This document shows positions 1 to 8,900 of a stretch of DNA of 17,416 nucleotides, in pieces. The notes beneath the pieces are model-generated. The model searched no databases. It was not told the origin of the DNA and worked only from the letters and a program-made list of their open reading frames with translations. Each line of letters opens with the position of its first letter. The first letter of the stretch is position 1. Both the position numbers and the translations under genes were made by a program. The stretch comes from Planctomicrobium sp. (GTDB taxonomy: Bacteria > Planctomycetota > Planctomycetia > Planctomycetales > Planctomycetaceae): contig JAJDEL010000716.1 of NCBI GenBank assembly GCA_029259835.1, positions 1 to 17,416 on the forward strand. The letters are read 5' to 3'.

Positions 1-1381
1 CGACGCTTTCCTGAGTATGAGTATGCTCACCTCGAATGCGAATGTTGATTTGTCCGATATAGCGAGGGATGTCTTCATCGATCTGATAGGTTAGATCGAC
101 GATGCCAGGTTCGTCTTCCCGGAAATGAGGCGTCGGCTCCACTTTCGCAAAGACGTGACCAATGTCGTCGTATTGATCCTTCATCGCAGTGACATCTTTA
201 CGAAGGAATCGAGAGTTGAAATACTCGCCCGGTTCCATCTCAAGTTCATTGAGTAGAGCATCTTTTTGAATCACACCATTGCCAATGACTTCAATATTCC
301 CGACCTGATACCGCTCACCTTCTTCAACCGTGAAGTTGACAATCACCTTTCCATCGGTTTCCGAAATCAACTCTTCGACTTCAACTTCAATGTCGAAAAA
401 TCCAAGCCCTAGGTAATACTGCTTTAAGGCAAAAACATCATTGCGAACGATGTCGGGATCGTAATCTCCACCAATCCACCCCATCCCAATATTATCGACC
501 GGGACTTTTGTAGATATTTTTGTCGCTAAGACACGCCTAGTTTCGAATTCGTTTCCGATAAAATTGACGTCACGAACTTTCACCTTTGGACCTTCTTCGA
601 TCACAAAGACAACATCACGATCACTTCTCTGACTCCCTTTCTGCAAAGTCACTTTTGCAAATCGGTAGCCTTTTTCTTGATACAGTGATTTGATTCGAGC
701 AACCGATTCGCGGTTCGCTGCAACATCGAATCCGTGTCCAGGCGTTAAACCGGTGTGTGCCTGTAGTTCGCCCGTTTTAATTTTTTTGTTTCCAATGAAA
801 TCAACGTTGCGCAAGATCGGTCGTTCTGTCACCTGAAAGACAAGAACCGGTCCGTTTTTTGTTTTTCGGTAAAATGGTTTCACAGACAGGAACCAGCGGG
901 TTCCCAACAATCGCGTAACGTCTTGCTGAATCTGATGCGAAGAAGGAGGTCGACCCTCGCGGGTTTCGATTCTTCTCATAATCGCATTGGTTTGAATCGT
1001 TCTGTTTCCCTCAATCTCAATGCCTGAGAGATCTTCGTTCAGAATCGTTTCCACATTGAATTCGACTTGCTGGATTGGCTCTTTTGCTTTTGCAGCAGGT
1101 TGGGCAGGTTGACTCGCCAAGGCGCGTGTGATTCCAGGAAGGGAATTCTCTTGCGGAGTCGCCGTTTCGACAGCGGCGGTTTTCACGAACGCCGGATCTA
1201 CGATGACACGTTTTTGGGGAGGAGGCGAAGTAGCAGGACCGGCTGTTGGAAACGGTCTTTGCGCCAGCAATGACGAAACGGACGTTCCGAGGATGCAAAG
1301 CACGAGCGCATTCGTTTTCAAAAAACGTCGCAAGTTGGGCTTCAATGCCCGTCGACGAGTGTCGGCGTTGACACTTTTCAT
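1..1381 (-). CDS. bamA: BamA-type outer membrane assembly protein, N-terminal POTRA part (3' end outside window)
   Basis: About 460 codons are visible; the C-terminal part lies beyond the left edge. The ATG at 1381 is the first in frame after a TAG about 20 codons upstream. It opens a basic N-terminus followed by a hydrophobic stretch (about 21-40) ending SSLLA-Q, a plausible signal peptide. Residues about 42-105 form a Pro/Ala-rich linker. Four POTRA repeats follow at roughly 107-188, 189-268, 269-356 and 357-437, and a fifth begins. Three of the repeats open with a V-x-F/V-I-G-N strand motif (VDFIGN, VNFIGN, IEVIGN), and the first opens with the variant IEIEGN. Known for the family: POTRA domains of BamA chaperone beta-barrel proteins into the outer membrane, and a C-terminal barrel follows. 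The barrel is not seen here, so a shorter POTRA protein is possible but less likely. No clear ribosome binding site precedes the start. Confidence 0.88.
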   Translation of the reverse strand, partial: MKSVNADTRRRALKPNLRRFLKTNALVLCILGTSVSSLLAQRPFPTAGPATSPPPQKRVIVDPAFVKTAAVETATPQENSLPGITRALASQPAQPAAKAKEPIQQVEFNVETILNEDLSGIEIEGNRTIQTNAIMRRIETREGRPPSSHQIQQDVTRLLGTRWFLSVKPFYRKTKNGPVLVFQVTERPILRNVDFIGNKKIKTGELQAHTGLTPGHGFDVAANRESVARIKSLYQEKGYRFAKVTLQKGSQRSDRDVVFVIEEGPKVKVRDVNFIGNEFETRRVLATKISTKVPVDNIGMGWIGGDYDPDIVRNDVFALKQYYLGLGFFDIEVEVEELISETDGKVIVNFTVEEGERYQVGNIEVIGNGVIQKDALLNELEMEPGEYFNSRFLRKDVTAMKDQYDDIGHVFAKVEPTPHFREDEPGIVDLTYQIDEDIPRYIGQINIRIRGEHTHTQESV

Positions 1382-1742
1382 CGAATTTGCTTTCGGTTCG
1401 ATTCCGTTAACCCGATATCGCTCGACTGTGGCTGCCTAGCTCTTTTGATATGGGTTATCGGGACGACAATCGCTTCCTGCGAGTTGACGTAACAAGGGAA
1501 TTTTGGGAGGTGATTTGATGTGAATCACGTTCCGAACGAACGAGACCACAGGGATACCGTTTCGCTCCACGCGGAACGAAACAGTTGAGGGGAATTTATT
1601 GGGGATTTGGTGCCGATCTCATGGATGGAGAACGACAATGCTCTATTCAAACCGTCTCTTAATTCAATTTTGAATCTACGGCAATATGAATTCTGAGTAG
1701 CGGCGGGGCTTTAAGGCTTCGACAGATCAGCCGGCTTCGATC
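1382..1742. other. Intergenic region between kinase and bamA
   Basis: These 361 bases separate two minus-strand genes and should hold the end of the kinase transcript and the promoter of the BamA-type gene. I see no convincing gene. The only clear structure is the imperfect inverted repeat at 1559-1582. No strong -35/-10 pair stood out. Confidence 0.5.
1559..1582. repeat. Imperfect 10-bp inverted repeat (hairpin)
   Basis: The left arm GTTTCGCTCC (1559-1568) pairs with GGAACGAAAC (1573-1582) with one mismatch across a 4-base loop. No T-tract follows on either strand, so it is a poor intrinsic terminator, although it sits downstream of the kinase gene. Its arms share GTTTCGCT and CGAAACAGTT with the longer hairpin at 12397-12428, so the two may belong to one dispersed repeat family. 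Confidence 0.5.
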
Positions 1743-3962
1743 TCAATCTTCAGAATGGCTGATCCGCAGGAAAACGTCGATGTCGTCCTCGATCTGACGG
1801 TAAAACCAGAACGCCGCTAAGAACGCCGCTGCTCCACCAAAACAGAGGGCGAGTGCCAGCCAGCGCAGTTCAGGAGAAACAATGTCCAGTGCTGCTCTTG
1901 AAAGCAATGGAATACAGACTGCTGCGATCAAATAGAGCCTGAGGTAGAATTTCAATTTTTGCAATTCTTGCCGATCTTCTCTCTCTCCAACTCCCAATTG
2001 CAACAAGGCAGGATAGAGAACTTGCACAGAATACCAGGTGATTCCGAAGAAAGGATACGCGGTAGAAATCAGACCGAAGAGAACCAGGGACCCGAAAATG
2101 TGAGTATACGTTGCGAGTGAGACGTTTATTCCGATGAGTTGAAACGCCACCGGATAGGCGATCCCTGCGACAATCCAGAGCAGCAGGCAAATAATGGCAC
2201 AACGGTGTCCCAGCATTAATGTCGACTCGCGAATCTGGGTGGACTCACTTGCCTGATCGGGGCGCTGGATTGCCCGTTTCACTTGTAATGAGAGCCAGAC
2301 CACCATACCAACTCCAATCGGAAATGCGATGCCGTTGATCGCTGCGAGGAGGATCTCAAATGTTTGCCCAGGCGCCATTTTTTCGAAAATTTCTGTCTGG
2401 TTGTAAAAGAAATTCCCGACGGCGGAAATTGCATTCGGCACGAGATTGAGTAACAAGACTGCCAGAACAATGCAGCAGCGTCCTTTCGCACGCCAACTCT
2501 GGGCAGGTGGGTCGATCAATTCTCTGGCTTTGGGTTCGAGGCATATTTCGAGTTGTTCGATCAACTCATCCGCATTCTGCCAACGGTCATTACGATTGTT
2601 GGCGAGAGATTTCGACAAAACTCGAATCAATGAATCCTGGAATTGTTCACGCGCGAACTCCACTTTCTCCTCTGAAAGACCTTCGCGCCTCGTTTGCAGC
2701 ATTTCCTCAATTGCCGCAGAGGGAAGTCCCGCGCCAAGGGAATCATCAAAGGGCCTGCTACCAGTCAGTAATTCCCACAGCAGGACTCCCAACGAATAAA
2801 GATCAGAGCGACCGTCCAGATCTTCTGGTTGCGTCGAGTACTGGGGGATGCACGCTTCAAGCTGTTCAGGAGACATATATGCGAGGCTGCCGCCGAAATA
2901 GGCGGTGGGATTGGCTCCTTCGACAGACGAACTGAAACTGATATTGAAGTCCGCAAGTTTCGGAACCCCTTCTGCACTCAGCAGAACATTCGCTGGCTTC
3001 AAATCCCGATGCAGAACTCCTTGCTCAGTCGCGTATCCCAAAGCTTTCGCGATGCGAATCCCTATCCAGGCCACAATTTCGGGCCACGACTTCTCGGCGA
3101 GTTCTTTCCGCAAACTCGAATCAGTCGGAGAAATTTCTCCTTTTGCTTCGAGCGTTTGATCCAACACTTCCAGCAGCAGTTCTCCGTCCCGAAGATCAAT
3201 CGGGGTATAACGCACGCGCTTCGTGACAGACTCCAAAGTTCCACCGGGAAGGTACTGCATATACAGCAGTCGCGAAGGTGGCGAGTCAACAATCCGCTGG
3301 TCATGCACACGCACAATATAATCATGATCGAGCTGTGCCAGCGTTTGTGGTTCGTTGCCATGGTCCGCAGAGATCTTTACAGCAACCAGACGCTGCATCG
3401 AAATCTGCCTCGCCAGAAAAACCTTTGCAAAGGCTCCTTGCCCGAGAGGCATCAGCAGGTCAAAGTCGTCGATCACCTGCCCGGCTTCGATCTCCATGAT
3501 CGTGGAAAGGCTCTCCTGGGATTTGATGACGGTTTCGCCCGTCAGGGAGGCCTGATTGACAAACTGCTTGAGCGCGTCTGCCTGATGCGGATAGGTTTCG
3601 AGATATTCTCCGAGTGTGACCGAGGTTTCAACAGCTTGGCGGCAAAAGTATTCTTCGTAGATCAACTCGACCGGAAGAGCCTCTTTCTGTAACTCTTCGA
3701 ACTCTTCGCAGTATTCTGAAAGACGCTTCGGCAGCGCGTATTCCCGCCACCGCAATTCGAGATCGACTTTGATCAGTTCAATCAGCAGTTCGCAGCGAAC
3801 CGAAGCATCTGGACAGAGAAACTCCTCGATATCTGGCGGCCCGATTTCGTCGGCACACTCCCAGGCATCCATGAACCGCTCAATCTCATCCGTCATCCGT
3901 TGATCATTCGAATCACCGGACCCAGACCAAGTTTCACTTGTATGTGAAGAAGAATCAGACAT
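1743..3962 (-). CDS. Receptor-like Ser/Thr protein kinase with multi-pass C-terminal membrane domain
   Basis: 739 aa. It should phosphorylate Ser/Thr on unidentified protein targets. Residues 1-150 are acidic and helical and match no domain I recognise. The kinase domain spans about 166-475: glycine loop LGQGAFAKV (173-181), VAVK lysine 196, HRDLKPAN catalytic loop (318-325), DFN in place of DFG (338-340), SPEQ in place of APE, and a DLYSLGVLLWELLTG helix. About six hydrophobic segments follow (roughly 495-520, 535-560, 586-610, 618-652, 673-693, 699-721), so the kinase is tethered to the membrane by its C-terminus. The ATG at 3962 lacks a Shine-Dalgarno sequence, and M23 is an alternative start. 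The gene lies 37 bp downstream of the YpfJ-like peptidase and may be cotranscribed with it or use the TATAAT at 3999-4004. Catalytic residues other than the DFG glycine look intact, so activity is likely. Confidence 0.93.
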   Translation of the reverse strand: MSDSSSHTSETWSGSGDSNDQRMTDEIERFMDAWECADEIGPPDIEEFLCPDASVRCELLIELIKVDLELRWREYALPKRLSEYCEEFEELQKEALPVELIYEEYFCRQAVETSVTLGEYLETYPHQADALKQFVNQASLTGETVIKSQESLSTIMEIEAGQVIDDFDLLMPLGQGAFAKVFLARQISMQRLVAVKISADHGNEPQTLAQLDHDYIVRVHDQRIVDSPPSRLLYMQYLPGGTLESVTKRVRYTPIDLRDGELLLEVLDQTLEAKGEISPTDSSLRKELAEKSWPEIVAWIGIRIAKALGYATEQGVLHRDLKPANVLLSAEGVPKLADFNISFSSSVEGANPTAYFGGSLAYMSPEQLEACIPQYSTQPEDLDGRSDLYSLGVLLWELLTGSRPFDDSLGAGLPSAAIEEMLQTRREGLSEEKVEFAREQFQDSLIRVLSKSLANNRNDRWQNADELIEQLEICLEPKARELIDPPAQSWRAKGRCCIVLAVLLLNLVPNAISAVGNFFYNQTEIFEKMAPGQTFEILLAAINGIAFPIGVGMVVWLSLQVKRAIQRPDQASESTQIRESTLMLGHRCAIICLLLWIVAGIAYPVAFQLIGINVSLATYTHIFGSLVLFGLISTAYPFFGITWYSVQVLYPALLQLGVGEREDRQELQKLKFYLRLYLIAAVCIPLLSRAALDIVSPELRWLALALCFGGAAAFLAAFWFYRQIEDDIDVFLRISHSED

Positions 3963-3998
3963 CGAGAAAACATATCACAAAAATGTATGAACGGCTGT

Positions 3999-4004
3999 AT
4001 TATA
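3999..4004 (-). promoter_or_regulatory. Candidate -10 box upstream of kinase gene
   Basis: On the minus strand this reads TATAAT, an exact match to the sigma-70 -10 consensus, 36 bp before the kinase ATG and overlapping the stop codon of the upstream peptidase gene. The matching -35 position is poor (GATACA at 16-bp spacing matches TTGACA at three of six positions). It is therefore only a candidate. Confidence 0.3.
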
Positions 4005-4881
4005 ACCTCCGAGCGTTGAATGTATCTCCCTGTTTGATGTCGCCTGATTCGAATCCTTTGCGGAACCAGCGTGAGCGCTGTGCTGATGTCCCGTGCGTGA
4101 ACGACTCTTCGACAACGTACCCGCGCGACCGTTTTTGCAATGTGTCGTCACCAATCGCCGAAGCAGCGTTCAGACCTTCCTCGATATCACCAGCTTCCAG
4201 AAGATGCACCATTCGCTCCGCATGATGTGCCCAGACACCTGCGTAAAAGTCGGCTTGTAACTCCAGCCGCACCTGAAGCAAGTTGTACTCCGACTCACTC
4301 AGTTTGCTTCGTTGCCTGTGGACCATGCCTGTGACGCCGAGCAAATTTTGAATGTGGTGTCCGACTTCATGGGCAATGACATAGGCTTGTGCGAAATCGC
4401 CCGGTGCATCGAGTTGTCGTTCCAGTTGGTCGAAGAACCCAAGATCGATGTAAACTTTTTCATCACCAGGACAATAAAACGGACCAACGGCGGCGCTGTT
4501 CAATCCGCACGCAGATTGAACTTCATCACGAAAGATGACCAGTTTCGGCTCGCGATAGCGAACTTTCGTACCTCGAAAGATTTCATTCCAGACGTCTTCC
4601 GTATCAGCCAGAATCGTCGCAACGAAATCTCGCATCTCCTGTTCTTGTGGACTGACATTTCCAGAACCAGTATCAACAGGATTCCCAACCTGTTGCCCAG
4701 GAGCCTGTTTGGGAAGTTGCTGCGCGACCTGTATGACTTTCCCTAAATCTCCTCCAGAAACAATAAAGACAATGATCAGAATGGCAATCGACATCCCGCC
4801 GCCGAATGCGGCTTTCTTCGGGCGGGTGAAGCGGCGATCTTCAACATTGCTGCTCTGACGGCGACCTTTCCACGAAACCAC
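4000..4881 (-). CDS. ypfJ: YpfJ-type neutral zinc metallopeptidase, membrane-anchored
   Basis: 293 aa from the chosen GTG start. The family (Zn_peptidase, YpfJ) typically begins with a short basic segment, W-x-G-R-R-x-S-x-N-V-E-D-R-R. Here VSWKGRRQSSNVEDRR sits at residues 2-17 directly after GTG 4881, with AGAAGGA seven bases upstream. An ATG at 4956 would add 25 residues with no family counterpart. One transmembrane helix lies at about 29-43, then a Gln/Pro/Gly-rich linker. The peptidase domain has CGLNSAAVGPFYCPGDEKVY (125-144), HEVGH zinc site (171-175) and E208 in ELQADFYAG as probable third ligand. FTHGTSAQRSRWF near the end is also family-like. It should be anchored in the inner membrane with the protease domain outside the cytoplasm. 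The substrate is unknown. Confidence 0.9.
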   Translation of the reverse strand: MVSWKGRRQSSNVEDRRFTRPKKAAFGGGMSIAILIIVFIVSGGDLGKVIQVAQQLPKQAPGQQVGNPVDTGSGNVSPQEQEMRDFVATILADTEDVWNEIFRGTKVRYREPKLVIFRDEVQSACGLNSAAVGPFYCPGDEKVYIDLGFFDQLERQLDAPGDFAQAYVIAHEVGHHIQNLLGVTGMVHRQRSKLSESEYNLLQVRLELQADFYAGVWAHHAERMVHLLEAGDIEEGLNAASAIGDDTLQKRSRGYVVEESFTHGTSAQRSRWFRKGFESGDIKQGDTFNARRL

Positions 4882-4888
4882 GGCACAT

Positions 4889-4895
4889 TCCTTCT
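4889..4895 (-). promoter_or_regulatory. Ribosome binding site supporting a GTG start
   Basis: On the minus strand this reads AGAAGGA, seven bases before GTG 4881. Most starts nearby lack any Shine-Dalgarno sequence, and the upstream ATGs at 4908 and 4956 have none. This site together with the conserved N-terminus of the YpfJ family decides the start. Confidence 0.6.
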
Positions 4896-4998
4896 CTAAA
4901 AGATTCATCTTAAAGAAGGAATCTACCATGAATGTGGTCATCACAACAAATGACACGTTGTCACGAGCGATGAAGAAATGGAATTGCGTGGCGTCGAG

Positions 4999-5853
4999 TT
5001 AGTCACTTTTGGCATCTTGCCCAAGTGCCCAGACTGGGCCCTGACCTGCCAATGAAGATGTAATGTAGGATGCCAGCCGAACTTCAGCGGCAGGGACGTG
5101 TCGATAGAACTGTTCCGCAAATCGGGGAGGTGTATTCGAGTTGCGCAGTGACTCGCAATAGTCGACCAAGAGCGCGCGTCCGTCGGGGCAGTCATGTACC
5201 AGATAGTGAATCCAGGCCCAGGATTCACGATAATCCGCGCGCTGCATTTGCGAAACAGAATCAATTTTTTCCAGTCGCTGCAAGTCAGGTCGCCATCCGT
5301 TCGAAATCGCAATCGCCAGCTTCGGGGAATGTTCAGGGTGCCGACGTTCATCATCGAGCGTGCGAGTTTCAAAGTACTCGGCGACACCTTCATCGAGCCA
5401 TAGCGGAACTGTTTGTAATGACGCGTGCAGAACCCCGTGAGTATATTCGTGCCGCAGATCCTCTAACATACTTGGCCCCCAATGCGCGAACACTGCCAAC
5501 TCTGTTGGTGACCCGATGAAAAACGCCCGTCTTGGTGGAAGATTCGGATGCTGTTTCTTCATGTATTCCGCGTAACGATCTTCATCTTTGAAGAGATGCA
5601 CAATGACCGGTCGATCCGCAGGCGGGAGCTCGAGCAGTTCCACGATCTCCTCGCGCAGTTTCGTCAATTCTTCGAACAGCGGATCGTCCTTCGTGATTTT
5701 CACATCAGATCGAACCAGCAACTCATCGGTTTTGACTTTATACCGTTTCGGCAACCCAGTCACATCGCGCCGAGAAAACAAACAGCCGGAGAACAACAGC
5801 GGAATGAGGAAACTTAGAAGCAGTATGGGAGCAGAAAGGCGGTGTGTAGACAT
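4999..5853 (-). CDS. Lipoprotein with HExxH zinc-protease motif (DUF1570-like)
   Basis: 284 aa. The ATG at 5853 was chosen because it opens a lipoprotein signal peptide: a short basic start, a hydrophobic core and a lipobox FSG-C with Cys24. Longer starts at 5904 and 5979 would bury this signal behind 17-42 residues and have no ribosome binding site. Residues 135-139 are HEYTH, followed by LWLDEGVAEYFE (151-162), the arrangement of a gluzincin zinc site with the two His in HExxH and a downstream Glu. This resembles the DUF1570/peptidase MA-like proteins common in planctomycetes. A conserved Trp/Tyr-rich helix (209-220) follows. The product is expected to be a lipid-anchored protease or protease-like protein of the cell envelope with unknown substrate. 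It lies between the ATPase gene and the YpfJ-type peptidase, on the same strand as both. Confidence 0.8.
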   Translation of the reverse strand: MSTHRLSAPILLLSFLIPLLFSGCLFSRRDVTGLPKRYKVKTDELLVRSDVKITKDDPLFEELTKLREEIVELLELPPADRPVIVHLFKDEDRYAEYMKKQHPNLPPRRAFFIGSPTELAVFAHWGPSMLEDLRHEYTHGVLHASLQTVPLWLDEGVAEYFETRTLDDERRHPEHSPKLAIAISNGWRPDLQRLEKIDSVSQMQRADYRESWAWIHYLVHDCPDGRALLVDYCESLRNSNTPPRFAEQFYRHVPAAEVRLASYITSSLAGQGPVWALGQDAKSD

Positions 5854-5938
5854 TCCATGAATAAGCGTGTGCGCTGCGAGCGATTTGTGATGCTCATCTG
5901 CCATGTTTTTTTGTCTGGGGGCTAGTGGTGTTCTCAAC

Positions 5939-5977
5939 TTTAGCCGGACACTTAAAGTGTCCAGCAAAACTGCTCTC
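5939..5977. repeat. Dispersed palindromic repeat, copy 1
   Basis: The core GGACACTT-A-AAGTGTCC (5946-5962) is a perfect palindrome around one central base, with weaker pairing continuing outward (TTTAGCC against AGCAAAA). Copy 2 at 9176-9214 has the same core with one compensated change. The resemblance continues past the palindrome into GCTCTC (5972-5977). It lies between the stop of the ATPase gene and the start of the lipoprotein gene. It could act as a hairpin terminator or a REP-like element. Confidence 0.7.
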
Positions 5978-5992
5978 AATACCGAACGCTTC

Positions 5993-8900
5993 TTACACCG
6001 TCATTTCCGGGCGGTGCGTTGGGAGCCAGACCGGTTCGACATCTTCGTTTTCAAAGAGGTGAGCGAGGTGCAAATGGCACGTAAACAGCATGATCTGTTG
6101 CCCATTGTCCGCGACTTTCAGTAACGTTTCCACGGCCGCTTCAGTCCGCACCTGATCGAAGTTGACGGTCACATCGTCAAGGATCATTGGCAGTTCAACT
6201 CCCCGGGTTCCGAAATCACGAATCATCGCCAATCGCAGAGCAAGAAACACCTGCTCTCGTGTTCCACTGCTGAGTTGCTCGACGCGGAGAGATTGCTCTG
6301 CATCGTCGTCGACAAACAAAACCCGTTCTCCGAGTGGAGTCCAGACGTTGCAGTACTTGCCGCAGGTCAACTGGTTCAAATACTCCGACGCAGCCTGCAA
6401 TGTTTCCGGCTGGCGTTCGCGTTCGATGCGTTCTCGCAGCTTCCCAACAACACTGTCTGCAACTTTGTGTGCGAAGAGTGATTCACTCGCTACCCGCAAG
6501 GCGTCGGCAACCTGCTCCCGATCAAATCTCAATGATGCAACACTGCGATCTTTTTCAATGTCGACAACCTCTTGTTTCAACTTACCGATCTTCTGATACT
6601 CGACCTGCAACGCTTCGTCAATCTCCTGCAACTCTGTGCGAATGCTGGCGATCTGTTGGCGGTTGGATTGCTCTTCATATTCGATGAGCATCTCTTCAGT
6701 AATGACGAGTTCAGAATCGATGCCGATAATCTTGTCTAGATTCTGTTGTGCTTCATCACATTGAGCCTGAAGGGTTTTCCGCTCATCAATCGCTGCCAGT
6801 TTCGCAGCAATTTCACCACGGTCTGCGACACCTAATTGAGAAAGCAGGGATCCCCGCTGCTGACGCATGCGATCAATTTTATCGACCAGTCGCGACGCTT
6901 CGCGACGTTTTTCTTTCGCCGTTTCACGTAACTGAGTCCGTTCGCGACGTCGTTCGCCGAGAAGTTGAAGTTCTCGATTCCATTCTGCGAGCAGTTGATA
7001 AGGATCGCGAACGGCAATTCCGCGACCTTCGATCTTGTTCGAAAGTTGTTGCACTTTTTCGAGGAAGGTTTCGAGTTGCCGTTCCTGTTGTTCTTCGGAT
7101 TGATGAGTCCGGTTCCAGTTATCGAGAGCAGACTTTGCGTTCGCAATCTGCTGACATTGGGCAACCGCTTCGCCGACGTTAAAAGTCTCTGAAAGTCCAA
7201 AGCGGCGTAACGCATTTGTCCAATCAGACCTCGTCCGGCTGACTCGCTTTTGGTACTCCTGAAGATTCGAACGCATTTCACTCATACTACGACGCAGTTC
7301 TTCGAGACGCTGTAAATCGTCGCTTCGATTCGACAGATCGTGCAGTTGCTGCCGTAGTTTGACCAGCGTTTCTTCGACGTCAGGGACATCGTCACGTTCG
7401 GTGATGAGCGTCGGAGGTGCAGTGCGTTGTGGATTCAGAAGGTGACGGCTCTTAATTTTATGAATCTGTGCATCGACGCGTGCGAGTTCTCTTTCGATCC
7501 GCTCGCGATTTTCATCCGAGCCAGAAAACCGAACTTTCAGTCGCGAGAAATGCTGCTTCATCGTCCAGCAAAGCCCCAGAGATCCAAGTCCCAGAAGCGC
7601 GTAACACGCCCCAATGATCGCTGCATGTGCTCCGCCAGCAACCACACCGTGCATGGCACCATAAGTGCCCCAGAGAAACAAAACGCCTCCTGGTATCGCA
7701 AAGAACCAAAGGACGTAATAAAAGAACGGTGGCAGTTCCTGTTCAACGGCTTCTGCACCCTGCATTTCTGGAAGCAGTTTTGTTGTCTTCTCTAAGTGTT
7801 CCTTTCGAATTCTCAAGCCACGCAGGTTTTCGAGTTCATCAATTTTCTGATTGAGATCGTCGCGAACCTTGTCGACCGATTCGTCTCCAAACTCCCTGTA
7901 TTGCTGCTCAAGTTGCTTAAGTTCCTCAGATTTCTGTTTGTATTTCCGGGCGCCGTTGGACCGAGATCGATCTGACTCATGATAGGCGTCGCCAACTTGG
8001 AGTAATTCATGAATTTTTGTTGGTGAAACGTCCGTTGCTTGCAGCCGTTGAACGTTCCACCGCCCATCGAAATTTGCCAGCAATCTCTGAATTTCTTGAT
8101 CGCGAGGGTCAGGTCCACTCTTTTGACGACCTTGCAGGCGTTGTTCAATTGCCTGCATTTCTCGTGACTGTTCGTTCAGATTCTGAACAGCACACGTTTC
8201 TTCTTCAAGTTCTGGGCGTAGCTTGATTTCTTCTGACTGTGCCTGAAGTCGCTTCGCCTCTTCGATTAAATGCTGTCTTTGAGAGTCGACTTCGGAGAGT
8301 TCCAGTTCCATATCATCGAAGCGGTTGAGAAGCTCGATGTCGAGATTCGTCGTCGGCAGGCGGTCGAGTTTCTGATGGATTTCGCGATGATTCGCCCACG
8401 GTTCCCAGACCTGATTCAGAAACTGGTAGCCTCTCAAATCCTGCTGGAGATTCGACTGTCGCCGCCGGAGTTCGCTGGCACTGACATCGTATTTTTGGAT
8501 TTGATCGTTCAATCGCGTGTGTCGCTGCGCAGGCTGTCCAATTCGTTCCAGTTCGCGATCCAGTTCCGCAAGTTGTTGAATTAAAGAGAAAATTTCCCCT
8601 TTGCGATGATCATCATCGACCAGGAATTGCTCACCTTTAGAAAACGCATTTTGGGCGCGCACGATCTGCTCGCCTTCGCGTCCCAGCGAAAGACCGTAAA
8701 TTTGTGCGGCGACTTCGTCACCACTTAACGTTGCAAGTTGTTGCAGTTCGGACAATCCGATCGCAAAGACATCTTTGAAAAGCGATTCGCTCGCACTGCC
8801 CAGCAATTTTTGCACAAGTGAATCGTTCTGGCTGACTCGTTGTCCGTTGATTTCCAAAACGCCGCGCGTTCCATTTTCGGAAACGCGACGAATACGGTAT

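Noticed and set aside
1411..1456. AACCCGATATC / GATATGGGTT inverted repeat in the bamA leader
   Set aside because: It needs a bulge and a long loop and has no supporting context.
2829..3692. Open plus-strand frame of 287 codons
   Set aside because: It lies wholly antisense to the kinase gene, whose domain motifs are unmistakable, and its translation has no recognisable domain and Arg/Gln/Phe-rich shadow composition.
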